Part shown: positions 23,789 to 34,800 of the stretch, one piece after another
Layout of the letters: every line of letters starts with the position of its first letter
Numbering within the stretch: the stretch's first letter is position 1
Source of the DNA: Candidatus Thorarchaeota archaeon
GTDB lineage: Archaea > Asgardarchaeota > Thorarchaeia > Thorarchaeales > Thorarchaeaceae
Direction of reading: 5' to 3'
NCBI GenBank assembly: GCA_004376265.1
Contig: SOKL01000045.1
Span: 1 to 52,884 of the forward strand
Length of the DNA stretch: 52,884 bases
Made by a program: the position numbers and the translations under genes
Notes under the pieces: generated by a model
Told to the model about the DNA's origin: nothing
Database searches by the model: none
What the model saw: only the letters and a program-made list of their open reading frames with translations

Positions 23789-26638
23789 GTGAATGATCGA
23801 ACTAGAAGATTCCTGGGATATATTCTTGCAGGATTCACTTCATATGTTCTCATAGCTATGTTTCTTGGCCGCTTTGCGGAACCAGCTGTCATTATTGCTC
23901 TATTGACATCTTTTGTATTCGTGTGCCTCTCCTTATACAGACCCCCTCCAGAATCACTAGAACTTGTGATTATCATCTGTTTCTCTGTAGTCTATATTCC
24001 ACTTAGCTTCCTGGTTGGCATTTTCTCAGAAATGGTTATCATCGCCATCGCTATTGCCTTAACGTATCTGGCAATCACATCGATGTTTGGACCAGATCAA
24101 AAAAAGGTCCTGCTTGCTGGATTGTTCTTGGCTAGCATAATCTATAGTCTTGTTCTCATGATACAGGGGCGATGGTACCATCTCGATGTCATTATCGCTC
24201 TCAGCACTGCCATCACATTACTCTATTTCACGTTGTATAGACCTCCACTGGAAAAGAGAGAACTAGTACCTGTCATTTTTCTCACTGCAATCTTTTTACC
24301 TCTTAGCTTGTTTGTGGATATTTTTTCAGAGATGACAATTGTGACAATCGGAGGTTTGGTAGTCTATTTGGTTATGACCACTAAGATTAGATCCGAACCA
24401 AGAAAATCGCTACTTGTGGGACTCTTTTCTGCAGGGGTTGTTTATACTCTAATATTGATGGCAGAGGGACGATGGAACCATCCCGACGTCATCTTTGCAT
24501 TTATTCTCGAGATAACTCTGCTTTACCTATCACTCTTCAAGCCACCTCCAGATAAGAAAGAACTTGCAGCAATCACATCTCTAATGCTGATGTATCTATT
24601 TCTAGCTGCATACTTTGCATTCTTTTCTGAAGCAGGGATTATGGCGTTTGCTGGTCTTGCAATATATGGAATTGTCAGGGCTGAACCGAAGTTTCCCCTC
24701 ACAAAACGAGCTTTAGGAACAGGATTGATTGTTGGTATAGTAATGACATTCATGGGCATCTACTTAGCCCTGAAGATTGGTGTTGTGTTCCTTGTAGGAG
24801 CTGAGATGTTAGGAGCTATATTCCTGAGCATATATGGAAGATATACACGAGAAGAGAACGCCATAGTTGTAGCAATCGCAAACTCTTCATCCATGGTAGC
24901 AATTGGAGTGTTACTCACATATCCGGCGATTGCTATCTTCGATACGGATAATCCTCTGTTCAATACCGCACATGTTGCATATGATCCGACGACAACCCTG
25001 ATCTTCATCATATTTACAACTGGTATTAGCGCAGTCTTTGGAATCATACTATTGGCTCCATACAGAGATCGATTCGAAAAGGAAGCTTGGCCTCAAATAC
25101 AACCACAAGCTGAGTTCATAAATTCGATTGGAGGTGACGCTGAGGCTAAAAAATCTGTAAGTATTGGACTTGCCGCATCATGTGCATGGGTGGGTGCAAC
25201 AAAAATCGCCGAGAGTGCAGCGAGTACATCATTGAGCACCGTTCCAAATGCCTTTGCACCCATTATTCCTGCTGCCGCAGCAATTCCCGATTGGATTGGC
25301 ATAAGCAACTCACCAATGATTGCAGGAATCGGTTTCTTCGTAGGTTGGAAGCGAGCTGTCGTAATGGCAATCGGAAGTGTAATTTCAATTCTCATCTGGA
25401 TATTATTGGAAGGGGCAAACGGAGCCCTCGACTATAGTGCTCACCTCAAAAGACCTGAGATTCTGTATTTTGCATTGGGTCTCTTTGTTACTGTAATCCT
25501 TGGAGATGTACTCAGTGGCAAGGGGGAGAAGAATCTCACTCCAGAGGAATTTAAGGAGAAGACACAGGAGACGGATGAGGACGGATCAGTAATAATTGAA
25601 ACTCCGCATAAAACTTCAGAACTGCCGAGAGTTCTGAGAGTCAAAGAGGAGCTATTCTCAATTGAGGTCATCAAAGAAGAGATTCGAGAAATCGTAGATA
25701 ATCCTAGAGAGTACCTTCGCTCAAGGAGGGGACAGATACCACCGTGGATAGCGTTTGTATCAATGGGCATATTCATGGTAATCGGTATAATCTCATTCTA
25801 CATTTTCACACCATTCATGCAGAGTGAAACTGCGCCTCTGCGAATACATTGGCTCTTGTTTATCCTAGGTACACCACTTGCTCTAGTTTCTGCATATTTC
25901 ACAGCTAGAGCTATAAGTGAAACTGGAATGCTTGCAGGATACATTTCGGATATCGTAGCTATTCCAGCTATAATCTTCTTTAGGGTCACGTTTTCGGCTA
26001 TCACTACATTCATGGGGATGTTGGGAGCAGTTCAGGATGCTGCAATTGCTTTGCTAGTTCATCTGAAACTGGGTAAGTTAACTGGTGTACGTGGGAGAGA
26101 TATTTTGAAAGCAGTTTTCGTCGGGTCGATGCTTGGTACAACTATCGGTTCGTTGATCACTTTCCAGATATTCAGTACCTATGGATTTGGAAGCTCTGAC
26201 TTTCCCGCCCCTGCTGCACAACTCTTTGGATTTCTAGTGATAAGTTTAGAAGGACTTGGTGACCTGCGGTTGCCGGGATTGGACTTGCTGGAGGGAGTTC
26301 CTCCATTCTTTGCATTTCTGTATCTCTTTGTTTGGGCGATATGCGGATTCCTTGCTGGTCGGGAGTTGAACAAGAGAGGACTAAGCCCAATCAGCCTTGT
26401 CGTGGGAGTGCTCATACCACCTGCAACATCTGTAACCATTCTAATAGGCGGTTACATCAACTACAGAATAAAGCAAAAACCGAAACCATCAGCCAAGATT
26501 CATGAAAATATGCCACAACAAATCGAAGTGTATGATGCGGGATATAATAATACAAGTCGAATCATAAGTGGTGTTGTTGCAGGTGAAGCTGTTGTGACTG
26601 TGATTTTTGTTATTCTGGGTGCGTTCTTTTTCATCTAG
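23789..26638 (+). CDS. OPT-family transporter with three 100-residue N-terminal membrane repeats
   Basis: 949 aa from GTG (GGAGA lies about nine bases upstream). From about residue 305 it is an oligopeptide/metal-chelate transporter: TGLIVGIVMTFMGIYLALKIG, the long helix set with ETGMLAGYISDIVAIPAIIF, and a cytosolic charged loop at about 575-640. Residues 1-300 are an added module: three copies of a 100-residue unit, marked by LYRPPPE (49-55), LYRPPLE (149-155) and LFKPPPD (249-255) and by IFSEM at 79, 179 and a variant at 279. Each unit holds about three or four helices. Substrates are likely short peptides or metal chelates; the repeats have no known role. Confidence 0.9.
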   Translation: MNDRTRRFLGYILAGFTSYVLIAMFLGRFAEPAVIIALLTSFVFVCLSLYRPPPESLELVIIICFSVVYIPLSFLVGIFSEMVIIAIAIALTYLAITSMFGPDQKKVLLAGLFLASIIYSLVLMIQGRWYHLDVIIALSTAITLLYFTLYRPPLEKRELVPVIFLTAIFLPLSLFVDIFSEMTIVTIGGLVVYLVMTTKIRSEPRKSLLVGLFSAGVVYTLILMAEGRWNHPDVIFAFILEITLLYLSLFKPPPDKKELAAITSLMLMYLFLAAYFAFFSEAGIMAFAGLAIYGIVRAEPKFPLTKRALGTGLIVGIVMTFMGIYLALKIGVVFLVGAEMLGAIFLSIYGRYTREENAIVVAIANSSSMVAIGVLLTYPAIAIFDTDNPLFNTAHVAYDPTTTLIFIIFTTGISAVFGIILLAPYRDRFEKEAWPQIQPQAEFINSIGGDAEAKKSVSIGLAASCAWVGATKIAESAASTSLSTVPNAFAPIIPAAAAIPDWIGISNSPMIAGIGFFVGWKRAVVMAIGSVISILIWILLEGANGALDYSAHLKRPEILYFALGLFVTVILGDVLSGKGEKNLTPEEFKEKTQETDEDGSVIIETPHKTSELPRVLRVKEELFSIEVIKEEIREIVDNPREYLRSRRGQIPPWIAFVSMGIFMVIGIISFYIFTPFMQSETAPLRIHWLLFILGTPLALVSAYFTARAISETGMLAGYISDIVAIPAIIFFRVTFSAITTFMGMLGAVQDAAIALLVHLKLGKLTGVRGRDILKAVFVGSMLGTTIGSLITFQIFSTYGFGSSDFPAPAAQLFGFLVISLEGLGDLRLPGLDLLEGVPPFFAFLYLFVWAICGFLAGRELNKRGLSPISLVVGVLIPPATSVTILIGGYINYRIKQKPKPSAKIHENMPQQIEVYDAGYNNTSRIISGVVAGEAVVTVIFVILGAFFFI

Positions 26639-26707
26639 CCAATCTTGTCGATTTGTTCTGCAAGAAGATGTTAGAATTCAGGAAAATCGATTCTAGCTGG
26701 AATGGCT

Positions 26708-28096
26708 TTAACGCTTGAACGTTTCTTCAAGTGCCTTGTCCCATTCATCAACTTCTGTTTCATCAACATCACGTTTCTTCCTTGCTTTAGCTCGTGCTTT
26801 TCTAGCCTTGTCAGCTTCGCGTTTCCTACGATCTAGATCCTTCTTCCTTTCCTTCACGGCTTCTTTCTCTTCTTTTGTGAGTTTTTCCTTTTCAATAACT
26901 TCTCTCTTAGAGAACCAGCTAATGACCATAGCAATAAAGGGAAAGAGTAAGACAATCGGAACAAGGAACAATAGGACAATTTCGGGTTGGAAGAGTTCCA
27001 CGCTTCCTTGTATCCCAATTGGTAGATTGAGGAGTGTGGAAACTACACCAGGACTCATCAATATGAATGATATCGACACAACTGTGAGAAACCTGATTGC
27101 AGAGCCTGTGATAGTTGAGCCAATCACATATGATGATGAAGGTGCTGCAGCCTTTGCAGTCAGTTCATCTTTGGCTTTAAAATCAGAAGCGAATAATTCA
27201 TCAACGTAAATCTGAAGCCTGCGAACATCAGAAATTGCATCAAGATTCTCAAGAGCATCTTGAGTTCCAACCACTTTGCGCTCAATTGCCTCTCTAAGGA
27301 ATGAGAACGCAGTTGCTCCTGTCGTACGGCTCATACCAGTGATGCTGACTTTTTCTCCACGTTCAATCGCATCCTGTTTTCTCGTAGCTTGGCGAAGAGC
27401 TATTAGTTGTTTCTTCAGTGTCTCTTCTCGATCTTCAACGGGTTTTCCAACAGAATAGCTGTATATCATCTGATAACTGACTTCGAGGTATGCAAATGAA
27501 ACAAGAGCCAAGATTTGAGCCGACCTCAGGAGGAACACCATGAAGTCAACAGGGAAGGGGTTCAGGTCAGGAACAATTAGTGACCTAAAAGCTGCAATTA
27601 TGACTATCCCTTGAATCGAGAGGAAAGCGCCACCTACAAATTTATGCTCCATTCGAATAAGTGATTGCACAAATAGTGCAATTCCAACTCCAGCAAAGAG
27701 AAAATACAAGAAGAGAAATGTGTTGTCCCAGAGCGCGAATAAAACTTCCATTACATTTGTCTGGAATGAGGCCCAGACCTCTGTGACATTTGTCATTGGG
27801 CCTGAAACACCATAGGGCTGCATGTACCATGTTCTGAGGACTAATGTGTTATAGAGACCAACAATTAGATCACTTGGCATTGCACCGCCTGCAAAAGCAC
27901 CCACTAGTCCACTAATCATAGTCGTAGTCAGGATGAAAACAAGAAGGGACAGAAGTCGAAAGACTGTTACCACAAAGGTGTAAGGTGCGTCCCAGTGCCA
28001 GAAATCATTGACGTCCAGTAAAGAGTAGACAAGATATGCCATGACGGCAAAAGTGGCGATAGATGCGATACGAAGAATCCACGTGACAGCCTTCAA
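26708..28096 (-). CDS. Polytopic membrane protein with charged C-terminal coil (MoxR/DUF58 cluster)
   Basis: 462 aa. About six or seven helices between residues 5 and 215, an internal soluble segment (220-320) with acidic and basic helices, two more helices near 330-400, and a highly charged tail from about 405 (KEEKEAVKERKKDLDRRKRE pattern) that should form a coiled coil in the cytoplasm. The family is not recognised. The start codon overlaps the stop of the DUF58 gene by four bases, so it belongs to the same operon, probably as a membrane partner of that complex. Confidence 0.75.
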   Translation of the reverse strand: MKAVTWILRIASIATFAVMAYLVYSLLDVNDFWHWDAPYTFVVTVFRLLSLLVFILTTTMISGLVGAFAGGAMPSDLIVGLYNTLVLRTWYMQPYGVSGPMTNVTEVWASFQTNVMEVLFALWDNTFLFLYFLFAGVGIALFVQSLIRMEHKFVGGAFLSIQGIVIIAAFRSLIVPDLNPFPVDFMVFLLRSAQILALVSFAYLEVSYQMIYSYSVGKPVEDREETLKKQLIALRQATRKQDAIERGEKVSITGMSRTTGATAFSFLREAIERKVVGTQDALENLDAISDVRRLQIYVDELFASDFKAKDELTAKAAAPSSSYVIGSTITGSAIRFLTVVSISFILMSPGVVSTLLNLPIGIQGSVELFQPEIVLLFLVPIVLLFPFIAMVISWFSKREVIEKEKLTKEEKEAVKERKKDLDRRKREADKARKARAKARKKRDVDETEVDEWDKALEETFKR

Positions 28097-29415
28097 AACG
28101 TCGCCACCCCCCGTTGCTTTGCTTCTTCATATGCGCGGATGATAACGGGCAGGAAGTCTTCTGGCCCGACATTAATCACATTTATTCCAAATCTTGAAAG
28201 TGCTTTAGCTATCTTGTTCCGACGTTCCCAGAGCTCTTCAGAAACAGCTTCGGCTAGCACCTTTTCAACTGGTCCAAATTGACCAACTGGTGCCTCAAAC
28301 CAAGGACCGAATGGGCTAATTATGAGAGCTTTGTGACCGTTTGCCACTAAGGTTTTCATGGCATTGAGAAGCGGTGCAGGACTCTCTTCCAAATCAGTCA
28401 TCCATATGATCAATGAGCGTTTCTTACTCTGTGTAACAACATGTGCTATTGCGCTCTCATAATCACTCCATCCGGTTGGTTCTGCCATAGCAAGTATCTC
28501 TAAGACGTTGTACATATGATTTGGACGCGCACCAGGAGGTACGTAACCATGAACCATATCGCTGAAGACACATGTTCCAACAATGTCTTTCCTTTCAAGA
28601 CCCATATGAGTGAGGAGCACGGCAGCTCTGATTGCATATTCGAGCTTTGTGTTCTCAGGATAGCCATTGCCCATACTACCGCTGCTATCCACCATGACTA
28701 TAATTTGGACGTTCTTCTCCATCTCATATTGACGGATGACCATATCCCCACGTTTTGCACTTACCTTCCAATCGATGAGTCTGAATTCATCACCGGGCGT
28801 ATATTCCCTAAACCCTGCGAAGTCAGAACCCATTCCAATCGTCTTTGTGCGATGTGCACCGAACATAAGACCAAGCTGTCTCTGTTTACCCAGAGCATCC
28901 ATGCGACGAACATCCTTCCAAGTGGGGTAGACCAAGACCTCGGTCTGTTCCTTGAGAATCCGTTTGTAGTAATGGAGTCCGAGGCGGTCACGCATAATGA
29001 CCTCTGTTGGACCAAGATAATAGCGTCCACGCATCCTCGCTTGTAAAATGTATGAGAAAGTCATACTGCTTCCAGGTTCAATCCTAGAGGCAATGAAATT
29101 CTCTCCAATTGCTAAAATCCAAGTTTCAGGATATTGATCATGAACCTCAATGAAGTCAAAATGACGTCGAGAAGCATTGCGTATTGTTACTCGCACACGG
29201 ATGAAATCGCCCGAAAATAATTTTACCTTGTCAATTTGACGATCTACTTCGATGCCGGCTAGATTGGCGGTCAGTGCAAAGAGAGGCAACGTGACGACAA
29301 GACCAATCACAAGATAGACTCCTAGGAGGACGAGGTAGAAGTTCACAAAGGAGAATCCACTAGTTAATAGTAGAACTCCTGCGAAGACTACAACGAAGCC
29401 TCTCTGTGTTATCAC
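28093..29415 (-). CDS. DUF58 / von Willebrand A domain protein
   Basis: 440 aa. Two membrane helices at residues 6-45 are followed by a beta-sandwich (about 55-160), then the DUF58 signature (FREYTPGDEFRLIDWKVSAK at 202-221) and a von Willebrand A fold with metal-ion-dependent adhesion site DSSGSM at 243-248. DUF58 proteins work with MoxR AAA+ ATPases in assembling or activating membrane or secreted complexes. It lies in that arrangement here: the MoxR gene immediately upstream and a membrane gene overlapping downstream. Confidence 0.9.
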   Translation of the reverse strand: MITQRGFVVVFAGVLLLTSGFSFVNFYLVLLGVYLVIGLVVTLPLFALTANLAGIEVDRQIDKVKLFSGDFIRVRVTIRNASRRHFDFIEVHDQYPETWILAIGENFIASRIEPGSSMTFSYILQARMRGRYYLGPTEVIMRDRLGLHYYKRILKEQTEVLVYPTWKDVRRMDALGKQRQLGLMFGAHRTKTIGMGSDFAGFREYTPGDEFRLIDWKVSAKRGDMVIRQYEMEKNVQIIVMVDSSGSMGNGYPENTKLEYAIRAAVLLTHMGLERKDIVGTCVFSDMVHGYVPPGARPNHMYNVLEILAMAEPTGWSDYESAIAHVVTQSKKRSLIIWMTDLEESPAPLLNAMKTLVANGHKALIISPFGPWFEAPVGQFGPVEKVLAEAVSEELWERRNKIAKALSRFGINVINVGPEDFLPVIIRAYEEAKQRGVATF

Positions 29416-29449
29416 TACATACCGTCTCCATCTAACTCAAGCACGATTA

Positions 29450-30439
29450 TCACTTTGGACAGTCCACTTCACCCAGAATCTTTGAAACTATTCGTTCCAC
29501 CGTTAGTCCTTCCAGCTCAGCTTCTGGTTTAAGGATAAGCCTATGATTCAGAGCTTGGACTGAGAGACGACGAACATCCTCAGGCACTACGTAGTCTCGT
29601 CCATCCATGGCTGCCCGTGTCTTTGAGGCATTCATAAGGACTAGAGATGCTCTTGGAGAACCTCCAAGCAAAATCTGTGGGTCGTTTCGTGTACGAATCA
29701 CAATATCTCGAATGTAGTTTATAATGTCCTCTTCTAAGAATACAGTCCTACATGTGTTCTGCATTCTCAACAATGTGGATGGGTCAGCTAGAACATCGAG
29801 GTCTGTTGCTTCACCCAAGTGTTTTCGACGAATGACCTCTGCCTCTTCCTCGTCAGTAGGATAATCTAGAATCAACCTGAACATGAATCTGTCAAGCTGG
29901 GCCTCTGGAAGCGGGTAGGTTCCTTCCTGTTCCACAGGGTTCTGTGTGGCAATAATCAGGAATGGGTTGGGGAGTTTTCTCGTCACACCTTCTATTGATA
30001 CTTGACGTTCTTCCATCACTTCAAGCAATGCGCTCTGTGATTTTGGAGGACATCTGTTGATCTCATCAGCCAGCACCAGATTCGAGAATACAGGGCCCTT
30101 GCGGTACCAGAACTCACCTGTTCGCTGGTTGAATACATTACTTCCCAACAAGTCTGCTGGAAGGGTATCCACAGTAAGCTGTATTCGTTTGAATGCACAG
30201 CCAAGGATTGATGCAAAAGTTCGAGCCATGTAGGTCTTTGCAAGACCCGGCACACCCTCAAGCACAACATGACCGTTGGAGAGAAAAGCGATTAGTACGT
30301 CTCGAAGAGCATCATCTTTTCCAACGATTATACGGCCGCACTCTCGAATAATATCACTCGTGCCCTTGTGTACCTCATCTATTGACATAGTCGCCGAGGT
30401 ATCGACGGTCACAGTGTCGTTCGTTTCTTCTGTTGTCAA
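29450..30439 (-). CDS. MoxR-type AAA+ ATPase
   Basis: 329 aa, typical length. Walker A EGVPGLAKT at 61-69 and Walker B LVLADEINR with Asp125-Glu126 are present, then ATQNPVEQEGTYPLPEAQLDRF (about 164-185) with sensor 1 and the arginine finger. MoxR ATPases act as chaperones that activate vWA-domain partners. The partner is almost certainly the DUF58 protein just downstream. All catalytic residues appear intact. The gene is preceded by the DUF4350-like gene by 12 nt, consistent with an operon transcribed from 37987. Confidence 0.95.
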   Translation of the reverse strand: MTTEETNDTVTVDTSATMSIDEVHKGTSDIIRECGRIIVGKDDALRDVLIAFLSNGHVVLEGVPGLAKTYMARTFASILGCAFKRIQLTVDTLPADLLGSNVFNQRTGEFWYRKGPVFSNLVLADEINRCPPKSQSALLEVMEERQVSIEGVTRKLPNPFLIIATQNPVEQEGTYPLPEAQLDRFMFRLILDYPTDEEEAEVIRRKHLGEATDLDVLADPSTLLRMQNTCRTVFLEEDIINYIRDIVIRTRNDPQILLGGSPRASLVLMNASKTRAAMDGRDYVVPEDVRRLSVQALNHRLILKPEAELEGLTVERIVSKILGEVDCPK

Positions 30440-30451
30440 TTTATTCTACCT

Positions 30452-31849
30452 CTATTTTCTTGTTGTGTCTATCATATGTGATTGGATGTTACCCATGAAG
30501 AAGAAGAGATCCATCATCTCGCTCTCCTTTATTTTGATATTCTGATTAGCAGAAATCTCCTCAATCCGTTTTATCATCATGAAGAAATCATCCTGCTTCA
30601 GTGTAGAATCTTTGTAACGCATGATATCCCATACTTTCTGGGGGTCATACTCGGTCCATTGTTGAGTTTTCCGCAGACCTCGTCTCATCCTTCTATATAG
30701 CATCTTTATTACACGAGCATAGTTACCTTCCGTCGTATAGTATGTCATTCGCTCGCTGAAATATGTCTGTCCGCGTCTGAGGAAGACATCTGACACACTT
30801 TTGACCTCTGGTTTTTTGATATCGGGCAAGTACCTCCTGATACCTAATGTAGTGAAGAGAGGATAGATTGCAGATAAAACTGGTAATGATGATAACCAGA
30901 GAACTCGTCCCAAGTATAATCCAAAGAAGAACTCACTAGCTGCGAAAGGAACTTCAAGAAGTTGTTCACAAAACAGCACTGGTTGTGTTGTATCACCATG
31001 AGTTAGCCACTCAATGATATTCGAACCAAACCTCCGATTTCCGAGGAATCGACTCCACATGTCATTATTGAAGATACTAGGGTCACTGACTGCGACAATC
31101 CTCCCGCCAATTGATCCATCTCCACCAGCCAGGTCTAAAGCACCAGCCACAGGAAGACTACCACTCCACTCATCAGGATCAGGGTCAGGAGATGGGTCAG
31201 TGATATTCTTCTCACACCAAGACCGAGCTGTTGTCCAGGCTATACCTGCTTGTCCCATCACGCTATAGGGGTTTAAGGCTGAGGCCCAGTTTAAATGAAG
31301 CTCAGTTACTCCCGCGGTCAATGCTCCTCCATCAACACCGGCTCTGAAGTCCCTTATGATTGGTAATCTTGGATCCTTTGCCAAATCAAAAGAATCTAGG
31401 TCAAAAAGGACACCTCCAGTGAATGAAAGTAGACCAGCGCTTCTGTTGTCCCCCGTGATCCCTCCAAGGAATATATTCAGTAGCGCCATCGATGCATTCG
31501 CAGACCCAAAATCATCAGCTATTATCACACCACCGCCAGCTTGTAAATGCGTAAAGAGTACTAACAAAGCATCTAAGCTAAAGTCTCTCACAGGCCCCAT
31601 GATTGCAATCACAGCTGAGCCATTATACCGTGAAGCAACGCTCATGCTTGCTTGAATTGATAAGACCTCACGACCTGTGTCAGAAATACTTGATGCGAAC
31701 TGGCTGAGCCCAAATTCTTGGTCATTGTAAATGGAAAAGTCTTGTTCGTAAGAAGATGTCATACCAACCAATGGACCCACAGCTAGAATGGTGATTGGAA
31801 TCCACGATAAGATGAATAGAATGACTTGACCATACTCTTTCCAGCCCAT
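30452..31849 (-). CDS. DUF4350-like membrane protein
   Basis: 465 aa. One N-terminal helix (about 8-28), an extracytoplasmic alpha/beta domain of GATase-like type (QAGGGVIIADDFGSANASM near residues 102-120 is the hallmark of DUF4350), one or two helices near 300-330 (LPVLSAIYPLFTTLGIRRYLP), and a cytosolic C-terminus. DUF4350 proteins occur next to MoxR, DUF58 and DUF4129/transglutaminase genes in many bacteria and archaea, as here. The exact role is not established. Confidence 0.75.
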   Translation of the reverse strand: MGWKEYGQVILFILSWIPITILAVGPLVGMTSSYEQDFSIYNDQEFGLSQFASSISDTGREVLSIQASMSVASRYNGSAVIAIMGPVRDFSLDALLVLFTHLQAGGGVIIADDFGSANASMALLNIFLGGITGDNRSAGLLSFTGGVLFDLDSFDLAKDPRLPIIRDFRAGVDGGALTAGVTELHLNWASALNPYSVMGQAGIAWTTARSWCEKNITDPSPDPDPDEWSGSLPVAGALDLAGGDGSIGGRIVAVSDPSIFNNDMWSRFLGNRRFGSNIIEWLTHGDTTQPVLFCEQLLEVPFAASEFFFGLYLGRVLWLSSLPVLSAIYPLFTTLGIRRYLPDIKKPEVKSVSDVFLRRGQTYFSERMTYYTTEGNYARVIKMLYRRMRRGLRKTQQWTEYDPQKVWDIMRYKDSTLKQDDFFMMIKRIEEISANQNIKIKESEMMDLFFFMGNIQSHMIDTTRK

Positions 31850-31867
31850 CAGTATCTCTCCGTTTTC

Positions 31868-34800
31868 TTAATCTATTGGTGTTGTTGTATCAATCCTGGG
31901 ATATAGATTTGTGAATATTCGGACTGCTTCTTCATACCTCTCGCGAGTCATCTCGTGATGCGAGAAGCGAGCTTCTTCGTATGTCTGCACGAATTGTTCA
32001 ACAGTCGCAAGATCAAGCGGAATTGCTTGAAGCACCCGGTCCAAGTAATCGCGAGCGGTTTCGTTGTGACTACGCTCTGAACCCATCTTTGTGCCGCACA
32101 TTTGCTCAAAGGTTCGGTACGCCAAAGTAATTGATGCACCGTACTTTCCGGCATCTGCTAGCTTCTTGATGTTTCGTAACTTGGTGGGTACATCAAATCC
32201 TCTCGATACTGCCGTACTGCGGAACATTCCTCTTACAATATACAGATACGCCAGAACGGCGACAACTGCACCTACAAGTAAGATACCTGCTATGAGTAAA
32301 TCTGTTTCTTGCAATGGATTACCACCTGTTGTTGTTTGAATATTTATTGTGAATTCATCAGAACTTACTGGTGTGACTTCTGATGAAAGGACAGTGAGTG
32401 TGAATATGACTGAAGTTCCATCTGGATAAGAACCCATTTGGTAGGAGATGAAACCATCTGAACCAGTGGATAATGGATAGTTTTCTCCATCAACGGTTAG
32501 TTGGACATTCCGATTCAGTATCGGATTATCATTTGGATCGACGAGGGAAACTTGTATTGCGAAAGTTTGCCCAGGATCTATTCTACTTGGTGTTAATGAT
32601 TGGAAGTTAACCGCTGTGAAAACATGAATTGTGTTAATAGATTCGAATGAGTCAGGATCAAGGAAAGAGCCACCAGCAAATTCTGCAGTGACTGTGAATA
32701 AGCCGCTTTCGGTCCAGCTGAGAGGTAGAACCACCACGAATGTCATTCCTGCAGCGTTTGTAAGCTGGATATTATACAAAAACGTCGAGCCCAGAAATAT
32801 ATCGACAAATTCCCCATCCAAAGCAACTCCGTCGTCATCGTGAAGCTGTACATCTATTGAGAAACTTTCACCAGGCAAGAAAGACCCTTGATTGAGAATA
32901 ACATCAATCTCGGAAACGACATAGACATCAATGAACCAGGGAGTTGGTCCATTCCTCAAATCGTGATAAGTTGACACAACTCGAACAGAGATATTGTAAG
33001 TACCACCGAGTGCATTAAGGGGTACGTTAAGTGAGAGGGAAAAAGCACCGGTAACACTTGTGAGTTCAGTAAACCCTGTCGGATTGCCATCAGAGAGGAC
33101 TTCAACTGTTGTGGATTCTACTGCAAAACCACCATCATTTAGTACAATACCTGTCACGACCAGTGTGTCACCACGACTGACTGTGTTATCAACTGGTTCT
33201 GGGTCGAGGAAGACATCCACTCGCTCCATAACCATGACATCGTTGAAGAATACAAGTATGTCGAGCGTACCAAATGATATGTTGGGAACTCTGAACAGAG
33301 TGTAACCAGAAATGATACCAGGAGTGAGGGTCCATGGAATCGTGTGTACGTAATTGTAAGCACCGAACACAGGATCGCTAATTGTAATTGTAGTGAGAAG
33401 TTCTCCATCCCACCAAATTTCGACATCATATCCGACCATCGGAGTGGTATTTGTGAACTGCAAAGTCCCTGAGAATGTGACGTCTTGGTTCAGGTAGACT
33501 AATACAGGATCTACTGAAGTTGTGAGGTCGATGGTGATGATGGCCACAGTGATTGTTGGAGTGGGCGACATTCCAGCTGCGGCATATCCAGCGGGGTCAA
33601 TGTAAGCCCAGACCTGTCTATCGCCAATAGGTATGTATCCTAGGACTGAATATTCAAAGTAGAAGTCACCAGAGCTATCTGTAATATCATTAAGTTGAAT
33701 TGTATCCCAGACTCCAAATGGGTCACCCCAAAAGAAGTCAACTGGTGAGTTTGCATAGGGTGTACCATTGTCCCAGGTCACCGTTCCCCAGATTGTTAAG
33801 GTGTAATTCAAGTATACCGTTGCAGGGGCTACATTGAATGCAGGCCACAGGTACCCAGGGGCTACGATCACAATCGGAGGAGCAGATGTTGATGAACTAG
33901 CTATCCATGGAAATGGAGAGTTGAATTCGACGACTAAAATATAGAGCGCGGGAGTTGTTGATCCTGGAATAGTCCAACTGATGTAAAAGTCTCCAGATCC
34001 ATCTGTCACATTGACCTCTTGTGTAATCCCGAACAGGGTCAGTTCGACTGTGACTCCACTATAGGGATCGTTTGATGGACCATATTCCAACGTGCCAGTG
34101 ACAATCACTGTTTCTGTCAACCTGTATACACCTAATGGCACATCAACTCCCGATATAGTCGTGAGCCATTGTTCGAGGGTCAAGATATTGTGAATTGATT
34201 CATTTGCACCTCTCAGGAGAGTGCCATTATAATCACCGTACACGTGAATACCAGTCCGAACTGTGTCATATTTCATACCAAAGTAGAGTAGGTTTCCCTG
34301 ACCAGTGCCATCAGTTGTGATTGTCCCCAAGAATGTAAGTGTTCCATTATCCCAGTAGATGTCAACGTCGGCATTTGAAATGGCAGAACTGTTGTGCGGG
34401 AAGTAGAGATATGCATGAATTGTGATTGTTTCATTCTGTTTGATTGGGTTGAAGTCAAGAGTGACTTCAAGATTTACAGCGTACTTTCTTCGAATGATAT
34501 CAAAGTACGTAGTTACACTGTTATGCAGAAGATCCGAACTATTGTATTGAGCTCTAAAATTGATCGTGCCTTCGTTATATGTCAAGAACGTAAACGGTGA
34601 AAAGGTACCGCCAGTAGAGTTAGTTGTTGAATTATCGATGTCGACCCAATCAAATCCGTCGAAATATTGTATGTAAACAGTTTCACCCACAAGTGGTGGA
34701 GTACCTCCAAGATATGTAAGCAAAGTCTGGACATCAAAGTTCAACTGGTCAACGAATAATTGGGCAGGTGCTGTTACTGCTATCTCTAAATCATATCTTA

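Noticed and set aside
26715-27209. 164-codon plus-strand frame with long Ser/Phe runs
   Set aside because: Shadow of the charged coiled-coil tail of the minus-strand membrane protein.
28516-29046. 176-codon plus-strand frame opposite DUF58
   Set aside because: Fully inside the well-supported DUF58 gene; rich in His and Thr, with no domain.
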